From positions 1 through 46,564 of the forward strand of contig JAFSTG010000042.1 in assembly GCA_017450605.1 (NCBI GenBank): DNA of 46,564 nt, in the 5' to 3' direction. Position 1 is the first letter of the stretch. Every line of letters begins with the position of its first letter. Below are positions 28,433 to 37,872 of this stretch, one piece after another. The position numbers and the translations under genes are program-made. A model generated the notes under the pieces. That model did no database searches, was not told the origin of the DNA, and saw only the letters and a program-made list of their open reading frames with translations. The stretch is from Paludibacteraceae bacterium. GTDB taxonomy: Bacteria > Bacteroidota > Bacteroidia > Bacteroidales > Paludibacteraceae.

Positions 28433-29800
28433 ATGAAAACCATTTATGTTTGCAATAATTGTGGCGCGCAGGCACCTAAACTGCTCGGCCGTTGTCCCGA
28501 ATGTGGCAAATGGGGCACCTACGAGCAAGAACTCACTGCACCAGCAGGTAGCACTTCCTCCGGCAAACGGACTCTTTCTCTAAACGGTGGAGGTGCACCT
28601 CAACTCGTCAGCGAGGTTCAAGCAGGTGAAGAGGTGCGCATCGATATGCATAATAACGAACTCAACCGAGTGCTCGGCGGAGGGTTAGTAAAAGGTAGTT
28701 TAGTGCTATTAGGAGGAGAACCAGGAATTGGTAAATCTACACTCGCTCTGCAGGTGCTTATGCAGATGGGGGGAATGAAAACACTTTATGCCTCGGGCGA
28801 AGAAAGTGCAAAACAACTTAAAATGCGTGCCGAACGATTGCATGGCTCGCCTGATAATCTGTATATTCTCAGCGAGACTTCACTCAATAGGATTCTCGAA
28901 CACGTAAAACTGCTCAAACCCGAATTGGTGGTTGTTGACTCTATTCAGACTGTCGGCTTGGAGGAAGTGGATAGTACGGTAGGCAGTATATCGCAAGTAA
29001 GAGAATGTGCCGCGCGTATCCTCTCGGTGGCAAAACAGCAAAATATACCCTTTGTTATAATAGGGCATATCAACAAAGAAGGTAGTCTGGCAGGACCTAA
29101 AGTGTTAGAACATATAGTGGATACGGTGCTCCAGTTCGAGGGCGACCAGCATTATATGTATAGAATACTACGAGCACAGAAAAACCGGTTTGGCTCAACA
29201 AGCGAACTGGGTATATTCGAAATGCAGCAGGACGGATTACGAGAGGTTACCAACCCCTCCGAACTCCTACTCGGTAACAACTGGGCTGACGGAGGATTGT
29301 CGGGCATCGCTATCGCTGCCGCTGTCGAAGGTGTCAGACCATTACTTATCGAAGTGCAGGCGCTCGTCTCTTCCGCTGCCTATGGCACACCACAACGAAG
29401 CAGTAACGGATTCGACGGACGACGACTCAATATGCTGCTCGCTGTTCTCGAAAAACGTATAGGCTTCCGACTACCACAGAAAGACGTATTCCTTAATATC
29501 GCCGGAGGAATACGAGTCAACGACCCTGCTATCGACCTCGCTGTGCTGGCAGCTGTACTCTCATCGAATATGGATATCGCCATTCAAAGCGGAGTCTGCC
29601 TGACAGGAGAAGTCGGACTCGCAGGCGAAATACGACCCGTCAACCGAATAGAACAACGAGTACGAGAAGCAGAAAAGTTGGGATTCAACAAGATTATCAT
29701 ACCCGACGGACAAAAACTATCTTTCCAACCCACCAGTCTGCAAATCATACCCGTTAAAAAAGTAAGCGAAGCCTTCCAACAACTCATCATCGGCAAGTAG
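28433..29800 (+). CDS. radA: DNA repair protein RadA (Sms)
   Basis: 455 residues. The N-terminal zinc finger CNNCGAQAPKLLGRCPECGKW, Walker A GGEPGIGKST, the RadA KNRFGST motif and the Lon-protease-like C-terminal domain (GGIRVNDPAIDLAVLAAVLSS) are all present. RadA is a hexameric helicase that helps branch migration in recombination. The last codons, GGC AAG TAG, form the first unit of a 7-bp repeat array, so the stop codon lies inside it. Its 3' third uses CGA for Arg more freely than its 5' part. Confidence 0.96.
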   Translation: MKTIYVCNNCGAQAPKLLGRCPECGKWGTYEQELTAPAGSTSSGKRTLSLNGGGAPQLVSEVQAGEEVRIDMHNNELNRVLGGGLVKGSLVLLGGEPGIGKSTLALQVLMQMGGMKTLYASGEESAKQLKMRAERLHGSPDNLYILSETSLNRILEHVKLLKPELVVVDSIQTVGLEEVDSTVGSISQVRECAARILSVAKQQNIPFVIIGHINKEGSLAGPKVLEHIVDTVLQFEGDQHYMYRILRAQKNRFGSTSELGIFEMQQDGLREVTNPSELLLGNNWADGGLSGIAIAAAVEGVRPLLIEVQALVSSAAYGTPQRSSNGFDGRRLNMLLAVLEKRIGFRLPQKDVFLNIAGGIRVNDPAIDLAVLAAVLSSNMDIAIQSGVCLTGEVGLAGEIRPVNRIEQRVREAEKLGFNKIIIPDGQKLSFQPTSLQIIPVKKVSEAFQQLIIGK

Positions 29801-29861
29801 CAGGTCGTAGGTAGCAGGTCGCAAGTCGTAGGTCTCAGGTAGCAAGTCGCAAGTAGTAGGT
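29792..29861 (+). repeat. Heptanucleotide repeat array across the radA stop codon (10 units)
   Basis: Ten exact 7-bp steps: GGCAAGT, AGCAGGT, CGTAGGT, AGCAGGT, CGCAAGT, CGTAGGT, CTCAGGT, AGCAAGT, CGCAAGT, AGTAGGT. The consensus is NNYARGT. The first unit holds the last RadA codons and its stop spans units one and two. Confidence 0.92.
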
Positions 29862-29870
29862 AGCGGGGTA

Positions 29871-29952
29871 CGCCGGTTTTTAACCGGCGGCATCACACTA
29901 CACACAGGCAAGTAAATTCAACAACGTCCATTCCACCGGTTATTAACCGGTG
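29871..29952. repeat. Pair of CCGGTT/AACCGG hairpins
   Basis: Two perfect 8-bp stem hairpins in direct orientation: CGCCGGTT, TTT, AACCGGCG at 29871-29889 and CACCGGTT, ATT, AACCGGTG at 29934-29952. They share the core CCGGTTNTTAACCGG and each is followed by a CATC-containing segment, so they look like copies of one palindromic repeat. They directly follow the heptamer array. Confidence 0.8.
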
Positions 29953-30238
29953 CTTCATCTAGTCCCCCCACCTAAACAGTAAACAAGTAACAACAGATTT
30001 ATTATATAGAAGCAGCCTTCCACCACAACATGCGCAATATCCACATTACTTGACATTTAGGCTAACCAACCAAATAACACATTAAAAATCAACATAACTC
30101 CCTATAATACATCGCCTTAAACGGCTTTCTCTCCTGTCATCTTCCTGTCATGTTCCTGTCAAGAACGAGTAAAGTGCAAAAAAGAAAGACAATTCAAGTA
30201 AAATACAATAGATTTTTTCAAGACTACTACTTGCTATC
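29953..30238. other. Non-coding spacer before the HD-domain gene
   Basis: Together with the arrays above it makes a 438-bp gap without a gene. It holds an A/C-rich stretch, an 11-bp triple repeat, and no ORF worth calling. I find no TTTG/TAnnTTTG promoter. Just before the next ATG the sequence ACTACT, ACTTGCT, ATCATGA again has 7-bp spacing. Confidence 0.6.
30132..30164 (+). repeat. Three 11-bp tandem repeats, TCCTGTCA type
   Basis: TCCTGTCATCT, TCCTGTCATGT, TCCTGTCAAGA, in exact 11-bp steps. It is a different repeat from the heptamers and lies 75 bp before the HD-domain gene. Confidence 0.8.
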
Positions 30239-30835
30239 ATGAAACAGAAAATCATACAACTCCTCCGTTCCACCAATCGCGAGGGAATGGAAAACGTCAT
30301 CCGATGGCTCGAACAGTCCGACTTCTTCACAGCCCCCGCTTCCACTAACTTCCATGGCAACTACGAAGGCGGACTTGCCGAGCACTCGCTCAACGTCTAT
30401 CAAACAGCACTCGATATCTACAACGTGATGAAACAGCGTAAGCCCTCGCTTGCCGAACACGTGTCGCCCGAGAATATCATCATCGCCGCACTGCTGCACG
30501 ATGCCTGCAAGGTCAATATCTACAAGAAAACCACCAAGTACCGCAAAGACAAATTCGACCAGTGGGAGACCTACGAGACTTATACTGTTGACTACAACGA
30601 GTTCCCGCTCGGACATGGCGAGAAGTCGGTCATCCGACTTCTGCAACTCTCGCTCGCCCTCACCGATGACGAGATCATCGCCATCCGATGGCACATGAAC
30701 GCGTGGGACCTGCCATTCCAAAGCCCAGAGATGAAGTCCAACATCAACGTCGCCCGCAACAAGTGCCCACTACTCTGCCTTATCCAAACCGCCGACGGCA
30801 TCGCCTCCGCCATCCTCGAAAACGACACTTGGTAA
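30239..30835 (+). CDS. HD-domain phosphohydrolase
   Basis: 198 residues. The HD motif LLHDACKVNIYKK (about residues 85-97), with NYEGGLAEHSLNVYQTAL upstream giving the first His and IRWHMNAWDLP downstream the later His, fits a metal-dependent HD hydrolase. Members cleave nucleotides, cyclic nucleotides or RNA; the substrate cannot be told. Codon choice is strikingly C-ending (ATC, CTC, GCC, AAC, AAG), unlike the genes around it, and it sits alone after a repeat-rich spacer, so recent transfer is possible. A perfect 14-bp inverted repeat begins 14 bp past the stop. Confidence 0.82.
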   Translation: MKQKIIQLLRSTNREGMENVIRWLEQSDFFTAPASTNFHGNYEGGLAEHSLNVYQTALDIYNVMKQRKPSLAEHVSPENIIIAALLHDACKVNIYKKTTKYRKDKFDQWETYETYTVDYNEFPLGHGEKSVIRLLQLSLALTDDEIIAIRWHMNAWDLPFQSPEMKSNINVARNKCPLLCLIQTADGIASAILENDTW

Positions 30836-30849
30836 GCTGAACCTGAAAT

Positions 30850-30906
30850 AACAAAATTCTGCATTGTATATAAACATTATCGTTATTTGCCGTGCAGAAT
30901 TTTGTT
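30850..30906. repeat. Perfect 14-bp inverted repeat after the HD-domain gene
   Basis: AACAAAATTCTGCA at 30850-30863 and its complement TGCAGAATTTTGTT at 30893-30906, with a 29-base loop. It could be a terminator-like hairpin, though no long T-run follows, or the remnant of an inverted-repeat element. Confidence 0.7.
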
Positions 30907-30995
30907 GTAATGCAACACCCTTGCGTATAAAAACATTAAGTAAGTAGCAAAATTTGCAGCTTAATCCCTAAAAATATAGATGTGGTGGCGCGATA

Positions 30996-31027
30996 TTTGC
31001 ATATTCGAAAAAAATAGCGTATTTTTG
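30996..31027 (+). promoter_or_regulatory. Promoter of the DUF6089-uppS-bamA cluster
   Basis: TTTG at 30996-30999, 20 bp, then TATTTTTG at 31020-31027. The TTG start codon at 31056 follows a leader of about 22 bases. Confidence 0.72.
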
Positions 31028-31055
31028 TAGGCTAATTTGAGTAAGTGTAGGCTTT

Positions 31056-31766
31056 TTGAAAATTCGTAAGGCAATATTGGGTTGCGTAATGCTCTTGGCA
31101 AGTTGCTCCGCACTGTACGCCGATATACCCTTCTACTTAGTAGAGTGGGGGGTGATGGGCGGCACTTCGTATTATGTGGGCGACCTGCATGAGCATATTT
31201 TTATGCGTCCTCAATATGCTGCAGGCATGCAGGTTAGCTATCATTTCAATAGGCGATGGAGTATAACAGCTAAGTCGCAATTCTGTGAGATAGGCTTTAT
31301 TAAATCGTCAGGACTACCAAACAACCGTTTGATAAACACCGATGTAACGGCAGAATATAACTTCTTCCGATTTGATATGCGCCAATACGACCCCCGTATT
31401 AAGCCGGTAACGCCGTATATTGCAATAGGATTAGGCTGGAGTTTATTCGGAAAAAAATTCGCCGATAACTCTATGTATGTGCCGTTTGTACTCGGAATGA
31501 AATGGAAAATGGCGCCGCATTGGACGATGAATATAGCATGGCAGCACCAGATTCATTTCGGTTTCGATTCCGATAAGATAGAAAATAGTGCGAACTACGA
31601 CAATACCTACAAACTCAACAAAAGTAATATTATCAGATACGATTTGGTATCAACTCTCACTCTTGGCATATCTTTTGCATTTGCTCAGAAACCGAAGAAG
31701 TGTATGATTTGCAAAGACGAGAAACCTAAGAAAATAAAATGGGAACAACGAGTACCACGCGACTGA
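31056..31766 (+). CDS. DUF6089 outer-membrane beta-barrel protein
   Basis: 236 residues. A TTG start is chosen: the frame has a stop 15 bp upstream, a good promoter just before, and only the long form gives a proper signal peptide with a Lys/Arg n-region (MKIRKAILGCVMLLASCSALYA). The mature protein has WGVMGGTSYYVGDLHEH and short amphipathic strands (YIAIGLGWSLFG, WTMNIAWQHQIHFG), as in the small barrel family found before uppS and bamA in Bacteroidales. It ends in a Lys-rich tail with CMIC. Linked to envelope assembly by position only. Confidence 0.85.
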   Translation: MKIRKAILGCVMLLASCSALYADIPFYLVEWGVMGGTSYYVGDLHEHIFMRPQYAAGMQVSYHFNRRWSITAKSQFCEIGFIKSSGLPNNRLINTDVTAEYNFFRFDMRQYDPRIKPVTPYIAIGLGWSLFGKKFADNSMYVPFVLGMKWKMAPHWTMNIAWQHQIHFGFDSDKIENSANYDNTYKLNKSNIIRYDLVSTLTLGISFAFAQKPKKCMICKDEKPKKIKWEQRVPRD

Positions 31767-31808
31767 AATAGCCCAAAGAGGGTACTTTAATTGGGTAAAA
31801 AAGAGAAT

Positions 31809-32546
31809 ATGAAAGAGCAGATAGATATAAACAGATTGCCGCAACATGTTGCTATCATTATGGATGGTAATGGCAGGTGGGCTAAACAGCATGGTGCTGA
31901 GCGTACTATGGGGCATCAGCATGGTATTCAGCCAGTGCGAGATGTGTCGGAGGCGGCTGCAGAACTTGGTATTAAATATCTTACACTCTACGCTTTCTCT
32001 ACCGAAAATTGGAATCGACCGGCTGAAGAAGTTAATATGTTGATGCATTTGCTTGTTGACACTATCGAAAAAGAAACTCCCACGTTGAATAAGAATAACA
32101 TACGTCTTCTCACCATCGGCGATACCGACAGGCTGCCTTTGGCAGTTCATGAGAAGTTCGAGCGCTGCATAGAGCAGACGTCGGCTAACACAGGACTGAA
32201 TCTGGTGCTTGCGCTCTCTTACTCTTCGCGTAGCGAGATAACGCAGGCGATGCAGGATATCGCCCGAATGGCAACCTACGGAGGAGTGAGGGTGGAAGAT
32301 ATAAACGAAGATTTTGTGAGCAGTTGTTTGCAAACAAAGAATATTCCTGACCCCGATTTGCTTATTCGCACCAGTGGGGAACTCCGGTTGAGTAACTTCC
32401 TGCTCTGGCAAATGGCATATACCGAACTCTATTTCACCAATATCTGCTGGCCGGACTTCGATAAACAAGAGTTTTATAAGGCAATAATCGACTACCAACA
32501 TCGTGAACGCCGCTTCGGAAAAACTTCAGAACAAGTAACTAAATGA
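31809..32546 (+). CDS. uppS: Isoprenyl (undecaprenyl) diphosphate synthase
   Basis: I start it at the ATG at 31809 (245 residues) in preference to the TTG at 31791, as the ATG has a purine-rich upstream stretch. [14 protein letters not shown] is the catalytic signature, [13 protein letters not shown] the isoprenyl-binding loop and [27 protein letters not shown] the C-terminal signature. It makes the carrier lipid for peptidoglycan and O-antigen. Its stop overlaps the bamA start by 4 bp (ATGA), so the two are translationally coupled. Confidence 0.96.
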   Translation: MKEQIDINRLPQHVAIIMDGNGRWAKQHGAERTMGHQHGIQPVRDVSEAAAELGIKYLTLYAFSTENWNRPAEEVNMLMHLLVDTIEKETPTLNKNNIRLLTIGDTDRLPLAVHEKFERCIEQTSANTGLNLVLALSYSSRSEITQAMQDIARMATYGGVRVEDINEDFVSSCLQTKNIPDPDLLIRTSGELRLSNFLLWQMAYTELYFTNICWPDFDKQEFYKAIIDYQHRERRFGKTSEQVTK

Positions 32547-35158
32547 AACATAGTTTAATAAGTTTGAAACGCATATTATTTCTCATATTAAGTTTTCTGC
32601 TCTTGCTACCCTTGATGGCACAAGAGCAAGACAGCATAGTCAGTCATAACCGCGTTGACTATTCTTTGCAGCATCGCACCTACGAGATTGCCGACATTAC
32701 CGTCAGCGGAGCCGATAACTACGAGGATTTCGTGCTTATAGGCTTCTCGGGATTAGCAGTAGGCGACAAGATAGATATCCCCGGAGCTCAGATAACTAAC
32801 GCTATTAAGCGATTCTGGAAACAAGGACTCTTCTCGGATGTTAAGATTTATGCTACGAAATTCGAAGGGCAAAAAGTGTGGATAGAGATAGCACTTAAGC
32901 AGCGACCGCGAATATCCGACCTAAAATATGTAGGACTGAAAAAATCAGAGCGTGAAGACCTTGAAGTGAAAACAGGTTTGCAAAAAGGCGGACAACTAAC
33001 ACCTAACACTATTGATAAGGCTGATAACGTGATAAAAAAATACTTCGCTGAGAAAGGCTATTATTCAACTCAGGTTGATTTCCGCCAGTTCCCCGACGAA
33101 GAACATCCGGGGTATGTGAAGTTGGCTGTAAATATCGATAAGAAAGTGAAAACCAAGGTGGGGAATATTTATATTACCGGCAATAAGGCACTTACACATA
33201 CACAAATCAACTGTGCAATGAAGAAGACTAACGACAACCATATCACTAATCTTTTCCGCACCAAGAAATTCGTACAGGCTGAATACGAAAAAGATAAAGT
33301 TGCCGTTATCGAAAAATACAACGAGAAAGGTTATCGGGATGCTTATATAGTTGCCGATTCGGTCGTTCAATCTCCTACCGACTCGACCCGTGTTGATGTG
33401 TATATGACCATCAACGAGGGTGATAAATATTTTGTGAGAAATATCAATTGGGTAGGTAACACTCTTTATCCTTACGAGTATTTGAATGCTATCCTCGGCA
33501 TTAAACCCGGCGATACCTACAACCTCAAAGAACTCAATAAGCGTTTGCAGGAAGACGACGACGCAGTTGCCAAACTCTACACCGACCGCGGTTATTTGTT
33601 CTTTAATGTTGATCCCGTTGAGGTAAAGGTAGATAACGACTCTATCGACTTCGAGATGCGTGTATATGAGGGCAAGCCTGCCACTATCAATCGTATCGAT
33701 ATTGTGGGCAATACCCGTGTGTATGAGCATGTTGTTCGCCGCGAGTTATATACTAAACCCGGACAACTCTATTCCCAAACCGACATTATGCGCTCGTTGC
33801 GTGAGTTAGCGCAAATGGGACATTTCGACCCCGAGAAACTTGTGCCCGACATTCAGCCTAATCCCGAGGAAGGAACGGTTGACATCAAGTATCAACTTGA
33901 GACAAAATCGTCAGACCAGTTAGAGTTCTCGCTCGGTTGGGGAGCCACAGGTTTGGTAGGCTCGGTAGGTGTCAAGTTTACTAACTTCGCTATTCAGAAT
34001 CTCTTCAAACCAGAAACCTATCGAATAGTGCCTCAGGGTGAAGGACAGACTTTCTCGCTCAGTGCACGCACTAACGGTTATTATTATACCAGTGCGCAAC
34101 TATCGTTCCTCGAACCATGGCTCGGCGGAAAACGACCTAACTCGCTATCGGCAAGTATCTATTTCGCTTCGCAACACGGATATTCAAACCGTTACTATCA
34201 GGCATACAACAACCTGTATAATTCTAACTCGTATTACTATTATTATAACAGCGGCTATTCCGATTACTATCAGCAACTTCAGCAAGCTGAAACCGACCCC
34301 GATAAGTACTTGCGTACTTTTGGTGTCTCAATAGGTTATGGTAAGCGACTACGCTGGCCTGACGATTTCTTCACTTTCTATGGTGAACTTTCGTATCAGA
34401 TGTACAGCATGAAAGATTGGCCATATCTGCTTATTGCTAATGGTACTTCACATAACTTCGCTCTCAATTTGACGTTGTCGAGAAACAGTATCGACAACCC
34501 TATTTATACTCGTCGTGGCTCAACCTTTACTTTAGGACTTAAGATAACACCACCTTATTCGCTTATCAATGGTAAGGACTATTCTACAATGACCGATGCC
34601 GAGCGTTATAAACTTATTGAATATCATAAGTGGAAATTCTCGGCTAAGGTGTTCACTCCGCTTAGTAAAGACTCGAAGTTAGTTCTTATGGCGCGTGCAG
34701 AGTTCGGCTACTTGGGGCATTATAACAAATATGCTAAGTCGCCTTTCGAAAGTTATTTTATGGGCGGTGATGGTATGTCATCATACACGTCATATTCAAC
34801 CGAGTATGTGGCAATGCGTGGATATTCGTCGGGTTCGCTTACGCCTTTCGACCCCACTACCAACAGAAACATGGGTTATCTCTACAATAAATATACGCTC
34901 GAGTTGCGATATCCTATCTCACTTGAGCAGAATGCCACGATTTGGGCACATGTGTTTGCCGAGGCGGGCAATTGCTTTAGTGATATCGACAGTTATAACC
35001 CCTTCGATTTGAAACGTTCGCTCGGCGTAGGTGTGAGAATTTATCTGCCGATGTTCGGACTTATGGGTATCGACTGGGGTTGGGGATTCGACCAAGTGAA
35101 CGGCTCGAGTCAGTATGGCGGAAGTCAGTTCCACTTCGTCCTCGGACAAGAATTGTAG
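32543..35158 (+). CDS. bamA: Outer-membrane protein assembly factor BamA
   Basis: 871 residues. A signal peptide ([18 protein letters not shown]) is followed by POTRA domains in the first ~440 residues ([21 protein letters not shown] and four more, with YYSTQVDFR and [10 protein letters not shown] segments) and a C-terminal barrel. A Tyr-rich insert ([24 protein letters not shown]-like, about residues 555-580) lies between barrel strands. BamA inserts beta-barrel proteins in the outer membrane. The protein ends FHFVLGQEL, so its own last residue is Leu and not the aromatic residue usual in beta-signals. Confidence 0.97.
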   Translation: MKHSLISLKRILFLILSFLLLLPLMAQEQDSIVSHNRVDYSLQHRTYEIADITVSGADNYEDFVLIGFSGLAVGDKIDIPGAQITNAIKRFWKQGLFSDVKIYATKFEGQKVWIEIALKQRPRISDLKYVGLKKSEREDLEVKTGLQKGGQLTPNTIDKADNVIKKYFAEKGYYSTQVDFRQFPDEEHPGYVKLAVNIDKKVKTKVGNIYITGNKALTHTQINCAMKKTNDNHITNLFRTKKFVQAEYEKDKVAVIEKYNEKGYRDAYIVADSVVQSPTDSTRVDVYMTINEGDKYFVRNINWVGNTLYPYEYLNAILGIKPGDTYNLKELNKRLQEDDDAVAKLYTDRGYLFFNVDPVEVKVDNDSIDFEMRVYEGKPATINRIDIVGNTRVYEHVVRRELYTKPGQLYSQTDIMRSLRELAQMGHFDPEKLVPDIQPNPEEGTVDIKYQLETKSSDQLEFSLGWGATGLVGSVGVKFTNFAIQNLFKPETYRIVPQGEGQTFSLSARTNGYYYTSAQLSFLEPWLGGKRPNSLSASIYFASQHGYSNRYYQAYNNLYNSNSYYYYYNSGYSDYYQQLQQAETDPDKYLRTFGVSIGYGKRLRWPDDFFTFYGELSYQMYSMKDWPYLLIANGTSHNFALNLTLSRNSIDNPIYTRRGSTFTLGLKITPPYSLINGKDYSTMTDAERYKLIEYHKWKFSAKVFTPLSKDSKLVLMARAEFGYLGHYNKYAKSPFESYFMGGDGMSSYTSYSTEYVAMRGYSSGSLTPFDPTTNRNMGYLYNKYTLELRYPISLEQNATIWAHVFAEAGNCFSDIDSYNPFDLKRSLGVGVRIYLPMFGLMGIDWGWGFDQVNGSSQYGGSQFHFVLGQEL

Positions 35159-35212
35159 AGTGATGTTTTAATATTTTAAGATAAAATTTTTGAATCGTAA
35201 TTTATTGACGAA

Positions 35213-35749
35213 ATGTCCACAGCAGAACAATTTGATAAGATAATACAGCGTTGCCGCGAGGTGTATCAGGCAAAGATGAAAGATTATGGTCCGTCGTGGC
35301 GCATAATGCGTCCGCAAACGGTGAACGATCAACTGTATATAAAGATAAAACGTATCCGCGAGATAGAAACAACAGGTGTTAACCTCGTTGGCGAGAGTAT
35401 CGAAGGCGAACTGATGGCTATTGTTAACTATAGTGTAATCGGACTCATACAACTCTCAGAGGGTTATGCCGACTCGGTGGATATGACTTGTGAGAGGGCG
35501 CTCGAACTTTACGATAAGTATATCGCCGAGGCGCGGGCACTTATGATTCGCAAGAATCACGACTATGGTGAGGCATGGCGCGAAATGCTTGCCGAGAGTC
35601 TGACAGATATTATCTTCACTAAGATAAATCGTAATAAGTCGATAACAGCCAACGACAACCATACTCTTATCTCAGAAGGTGCCGACGGCAACTATTTCGA
35701 TATGCTCAACTATGCTGTGTTCGCGTTGATAAAAAGAAATAACGATTAA
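35213..35749 (+). CDS. DUF1599 domain protein
   Basis: 178 residues made of two related halves: YQAKMKDYGPSWR ... YIKIKRIREIE ... ELMAIVNYSVIGLIQL and MIRKNHDYGEAWREM ... IFTKINRNKSI ... FDMLNYAVFALIKR. This internal duplication is the DUF1599 pattern, a small helical protein found near tpiA in Bacteroidota. The function is not known; the DYG..W motifs might bind nucleotide. It is followed after 10 bp by the DoxX protein. Confidence 0.9.
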   Translation: MSTAEQFDKIIQRCREVYQAKMKDYGPSWRIMRPQTVNDQLYIKIKRIREIETTGVNLVGESIEGELMAIVNYSVIGLIQLSEGYADSVDMTCERALELYDKYIAEARALMIRKNHDYGEAWREMLAESLTDIIFTKINRNKSITANDNHTLISEGADGNYFDMLNYAVFALIKRNND

Positions 35750-35759
35750 ATAATTTATT

Positions 35760-37031
35760 ATGGACAAGTTTAAACATATATGTGCAAGTATAGCACGTAC
35801 ACTTTTAGGACTGACGTTTGTCTTCTCGGGGTTTGTAAAAGCTGTTGACCCTCTTGGTACAACCTACAAGATAGAAGATTATCTGAAGGCTTTCGGCGAA
35901 TTCTTTACTGTGTTTTTGCCTCTTGCTGAGGTGGCAGCTATATGTCTTATTGCTTTCGAATTTCTGCTCGGCGTATGCCTGCTGTTAAATATCAGAACTT
36001 CTGTTTCCTCATGGCTTGCATTGGCTATGATGGCAGTGATGACACCACTTACCCTCTATATTGCGATAGCCAATCCTGTAACCGACTGCGGTTGTTTTGG
36101 GGATGCAGTTATTTTATCGAACTGGGCTACATTCTGGAAAAACATAGTTCTCTTAGTTCTTGTAGTTGTGTTGCTTGCATGGAAGCGTCATATACCACCT
36201 ACATTCTCGTGGAAAGGTGAGTGTTGTGCGGTAGCGATTGCTTTGCTCGCCGTAGGCGGTTTTATGGCATATAACCTTGTGCATCTGCCTGTAATAGATT
36301 TCCGTCCGTTTAAGGTGGGTAACTATCTGCCAGACCTTATGGTGTATCCAGAGGGTGCCGAACCTGATGAGTATGAAACAACTTTTGTTTATGAGAAAGA
36401 CGGAGTTGAGCAGGAATTTACTATCGATAACTACCCGCAAGGCGATCCTGACTGGCATTTTGTTGAACAAAAATCGGTTCTGGTAAAGAAAGGGTATGAA
36501 CCTCCTATTCACGATTTTGAGATTATCAACTACGAATTCGACGATATAACCGACGAGGTGTTAGACGAGGAGAGTGCAACCATTGTGGTGATGTATGATC
36601 TGAATAAGACACGTAAGAGTCAGGCAGGAAAACTCGTTGATCTTATCTTTGCTTGCTATAATACCGACCAGCCTCTATATCTGCTTACCGGCAGTGGCGA
36701 AGACGATGTAGAGCAATATGTTGACATTCACCTGCAGCCATTCTTCAACGAGGTGGTTGACAAAGAAATGGTAATGTCGCACTTCTGTTTTGTTGACCCT
36801 GTAACACTAAAGACTATAGTACGAGCCAATCCGGGCGTGGTTGAACTAAGACGCGGAACAGTAACAGCTAAATATGCAATGCGCGACTACGAGTTTGATG
36901 TATGTCGTTTGGGGTTTTATGATGCTGCGGAGGCTGGGGAAGGAGAAGAAGATGACTATAGCGAGTCGGAAGAATACGGCAATAGCGATGTATATACCGA
37001 AGAACAGGATTTTTCGGCAGAAATTGAATAA
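35760..37031 (+). CDS. DoxX-like membrane protein, BT_3928 family
   Basis: 423 residues. Four membrane segments in the first ~145 residues (RTLLGLTFVFSGFVKAVDPLG, FFTVFLPLAEVAAICLIAFEFL, WLALAMMAVMTPLTLYIAIA, FWKNIVLLVLVVVLLAWK) form a DoxX/MauE-like core with a conserved CGCFGDAV, plus a fifth segment near 160-180. The rest is soluble (about 185-423), thioredoxin-like in shape but without a CXXC motif, and ends in a very acidic tail (GEGEEDDYSESEEY). MauE relatives are membrane thiol or quinone redox helpers. Its tie to DUF1599 and tpiA is conserved in Bacteroidota, but its role is not established. Confidence 0.85.
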   Translation: MDKFKHICASIARTLLGLTFVFSGFVKAVDPLGTTYKIEDYLKAFGEFFTVFLPLAEVAAICLIAFEFLLGVCLLLNIRTSVSSWLALAMMAVMTPLTLYIAIANPVTDCGCFGDAVILSNWATFWKNIVLLVLVVVLLAWKRHIPPTFSWKGECCAVAIALLAVGGFMAYNLVHLPVIDFRPFKVGNYLPDLMVYPEGAEPDEYETTFVYEKDGVEQEFTIDNYPQGDPDWHFVEQKSVLVKKGYEPPIHDFEIINYEFDDITDEVLDEESATIVVMYDLNKTRKSQAGKLVDLIFACYNTDQPLYLLTGSGEDDVEQYVDIHLQPFFNEVVDKEMVMSHFCFVDPVTLKTIVRANPGVVELRRGTVTAKYAMRDYEFDVCRLGFYDAAEAGEGEEDDYSESEEYGNSDVYTEEQDFSAEIE

Positions 37032-37062
37032 TGTAAATAACACAAAATAAAATACAAATAAT

Positions 37063-37818
37063 ATGAGAACAAAAATGGTAGCAGGCAACTGGAAAATGAA
37101 CAAGACCCTGCAAGAAGGTGTAGCATTAGCTACAGAAATTAAAGAAGCATTGAAAAATCAGAAGCCTGCATGCGAGGTGGTTATCGCCACTCCTTTTATC
37201 CATCTGGCAACAGTTAGTCAAGTCATAGAAGGCAGTCCTATTCATCTGGCAGCCGAGAACTGTGCAGACAAAGCATCGGGTGCTTTCACCGGTGAGGTGT
37301 CGGCAGCTATGGTTCGTTCTACCGGAGCCGAATACTGCATACTCGGTCACTCAGAGCGTCGTGCTTACTATCACGAGGACTATGCCATACTGCGCGAGAA
37401 GGTGCTCCTTGCTCTCGAAAACGGCTTGAAACCTATATTCTGCATTGGCGAGGTTAAGGAAGAACGTGAAGCAAATATCCATGAGCAGGTAGTAAAAGAC
37501 CAACTCGAGGGTTCGGTGTTCAACCTCTCGGCCGAAGATTTTGCCAAAGTAACACTTGCTTACGAACCTGTTTGGGCTATTGGTACCGGACTGACAGCAA
37601 CACCGGAACAGGCACAAGAGATGCATGCATATATCCGTTCGCTTGTTGAGAAGAAATATGGCAAACAGGTGGCAGACGACACTACTATTCTCTATGGTGG
37701 CAGTTGCAATGCTAAGAATGCTGCCGAATTGTTTGCTAACCCCGATGTTGACGGCGGTCTGATAGGTGGTGCTTCGCTGAAAGCTCCCGATTTCTGCACT
37801 ATCATTGCAGCACGCTGA
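37063..37818 (+). CDS. tpiA: Triosephosphate isomerase
   Basis: 251 residues. [24 protein letters not shown] with catalytic His, [11 protein letters not shown] with catalytic Glu, and the phosphate-binding [14 protein letters not shown] and [11 protein letters not shown]. It interconverts dihydroxyacetone phosphate and glyceraldehyde-3-phosphate in glycolysis; gapA is at the window end. A degenerate 7-bp periodic stretch starts at its stop codon. Confidence 0.98.
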   Translation: MRTKMVAGNWKMNKTLQEGVALATEIKEALKNQKPACEVVIATPFIHLATVSQVIEGSPIHLAAENCADKASGAFTGEVSAAMVRSTGAEYCILGHSERRAYYHEDYAILREKVLLALENGLKPIFCIGEVKEEREANIHEQVVKDQLEGSVFNLSAEDFAKVTLAYEPVWAIGTGLTATPEQAQEMHAYIRSLVEKKYGKQVADDTTILYGGSCNAKNAAELFANPDVDGGLIGGASLKAPDFCTIIAAR

Positions 37819-37852
37819 GAATGTAGAAAGTTGATGGTCGCTGGTATAAAGT
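37818..37852 (+). repeat. Degenerate heptamer stretch at the tpiA stop codon (5 units)
   Basis: AGAATGT, AGAAAGT, TGATGGT, CGCTGGT, ATAAAGT at exact 7-bp spacing, each ending GT. The first unit begins with the last base of the TGA stop. AATATTT and AGTAAAT follow in phase. It resembles the NNYARGT family in decayed form. Confidence 0.55.
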
Positions 37853-37872
37853 AATATTTAGTAAATAGCAAA

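Noticed and set aside
29792-29861. A CRISPR array
   Set aside because: The period is 7 bp with no spacers and no cas genes are in the window.
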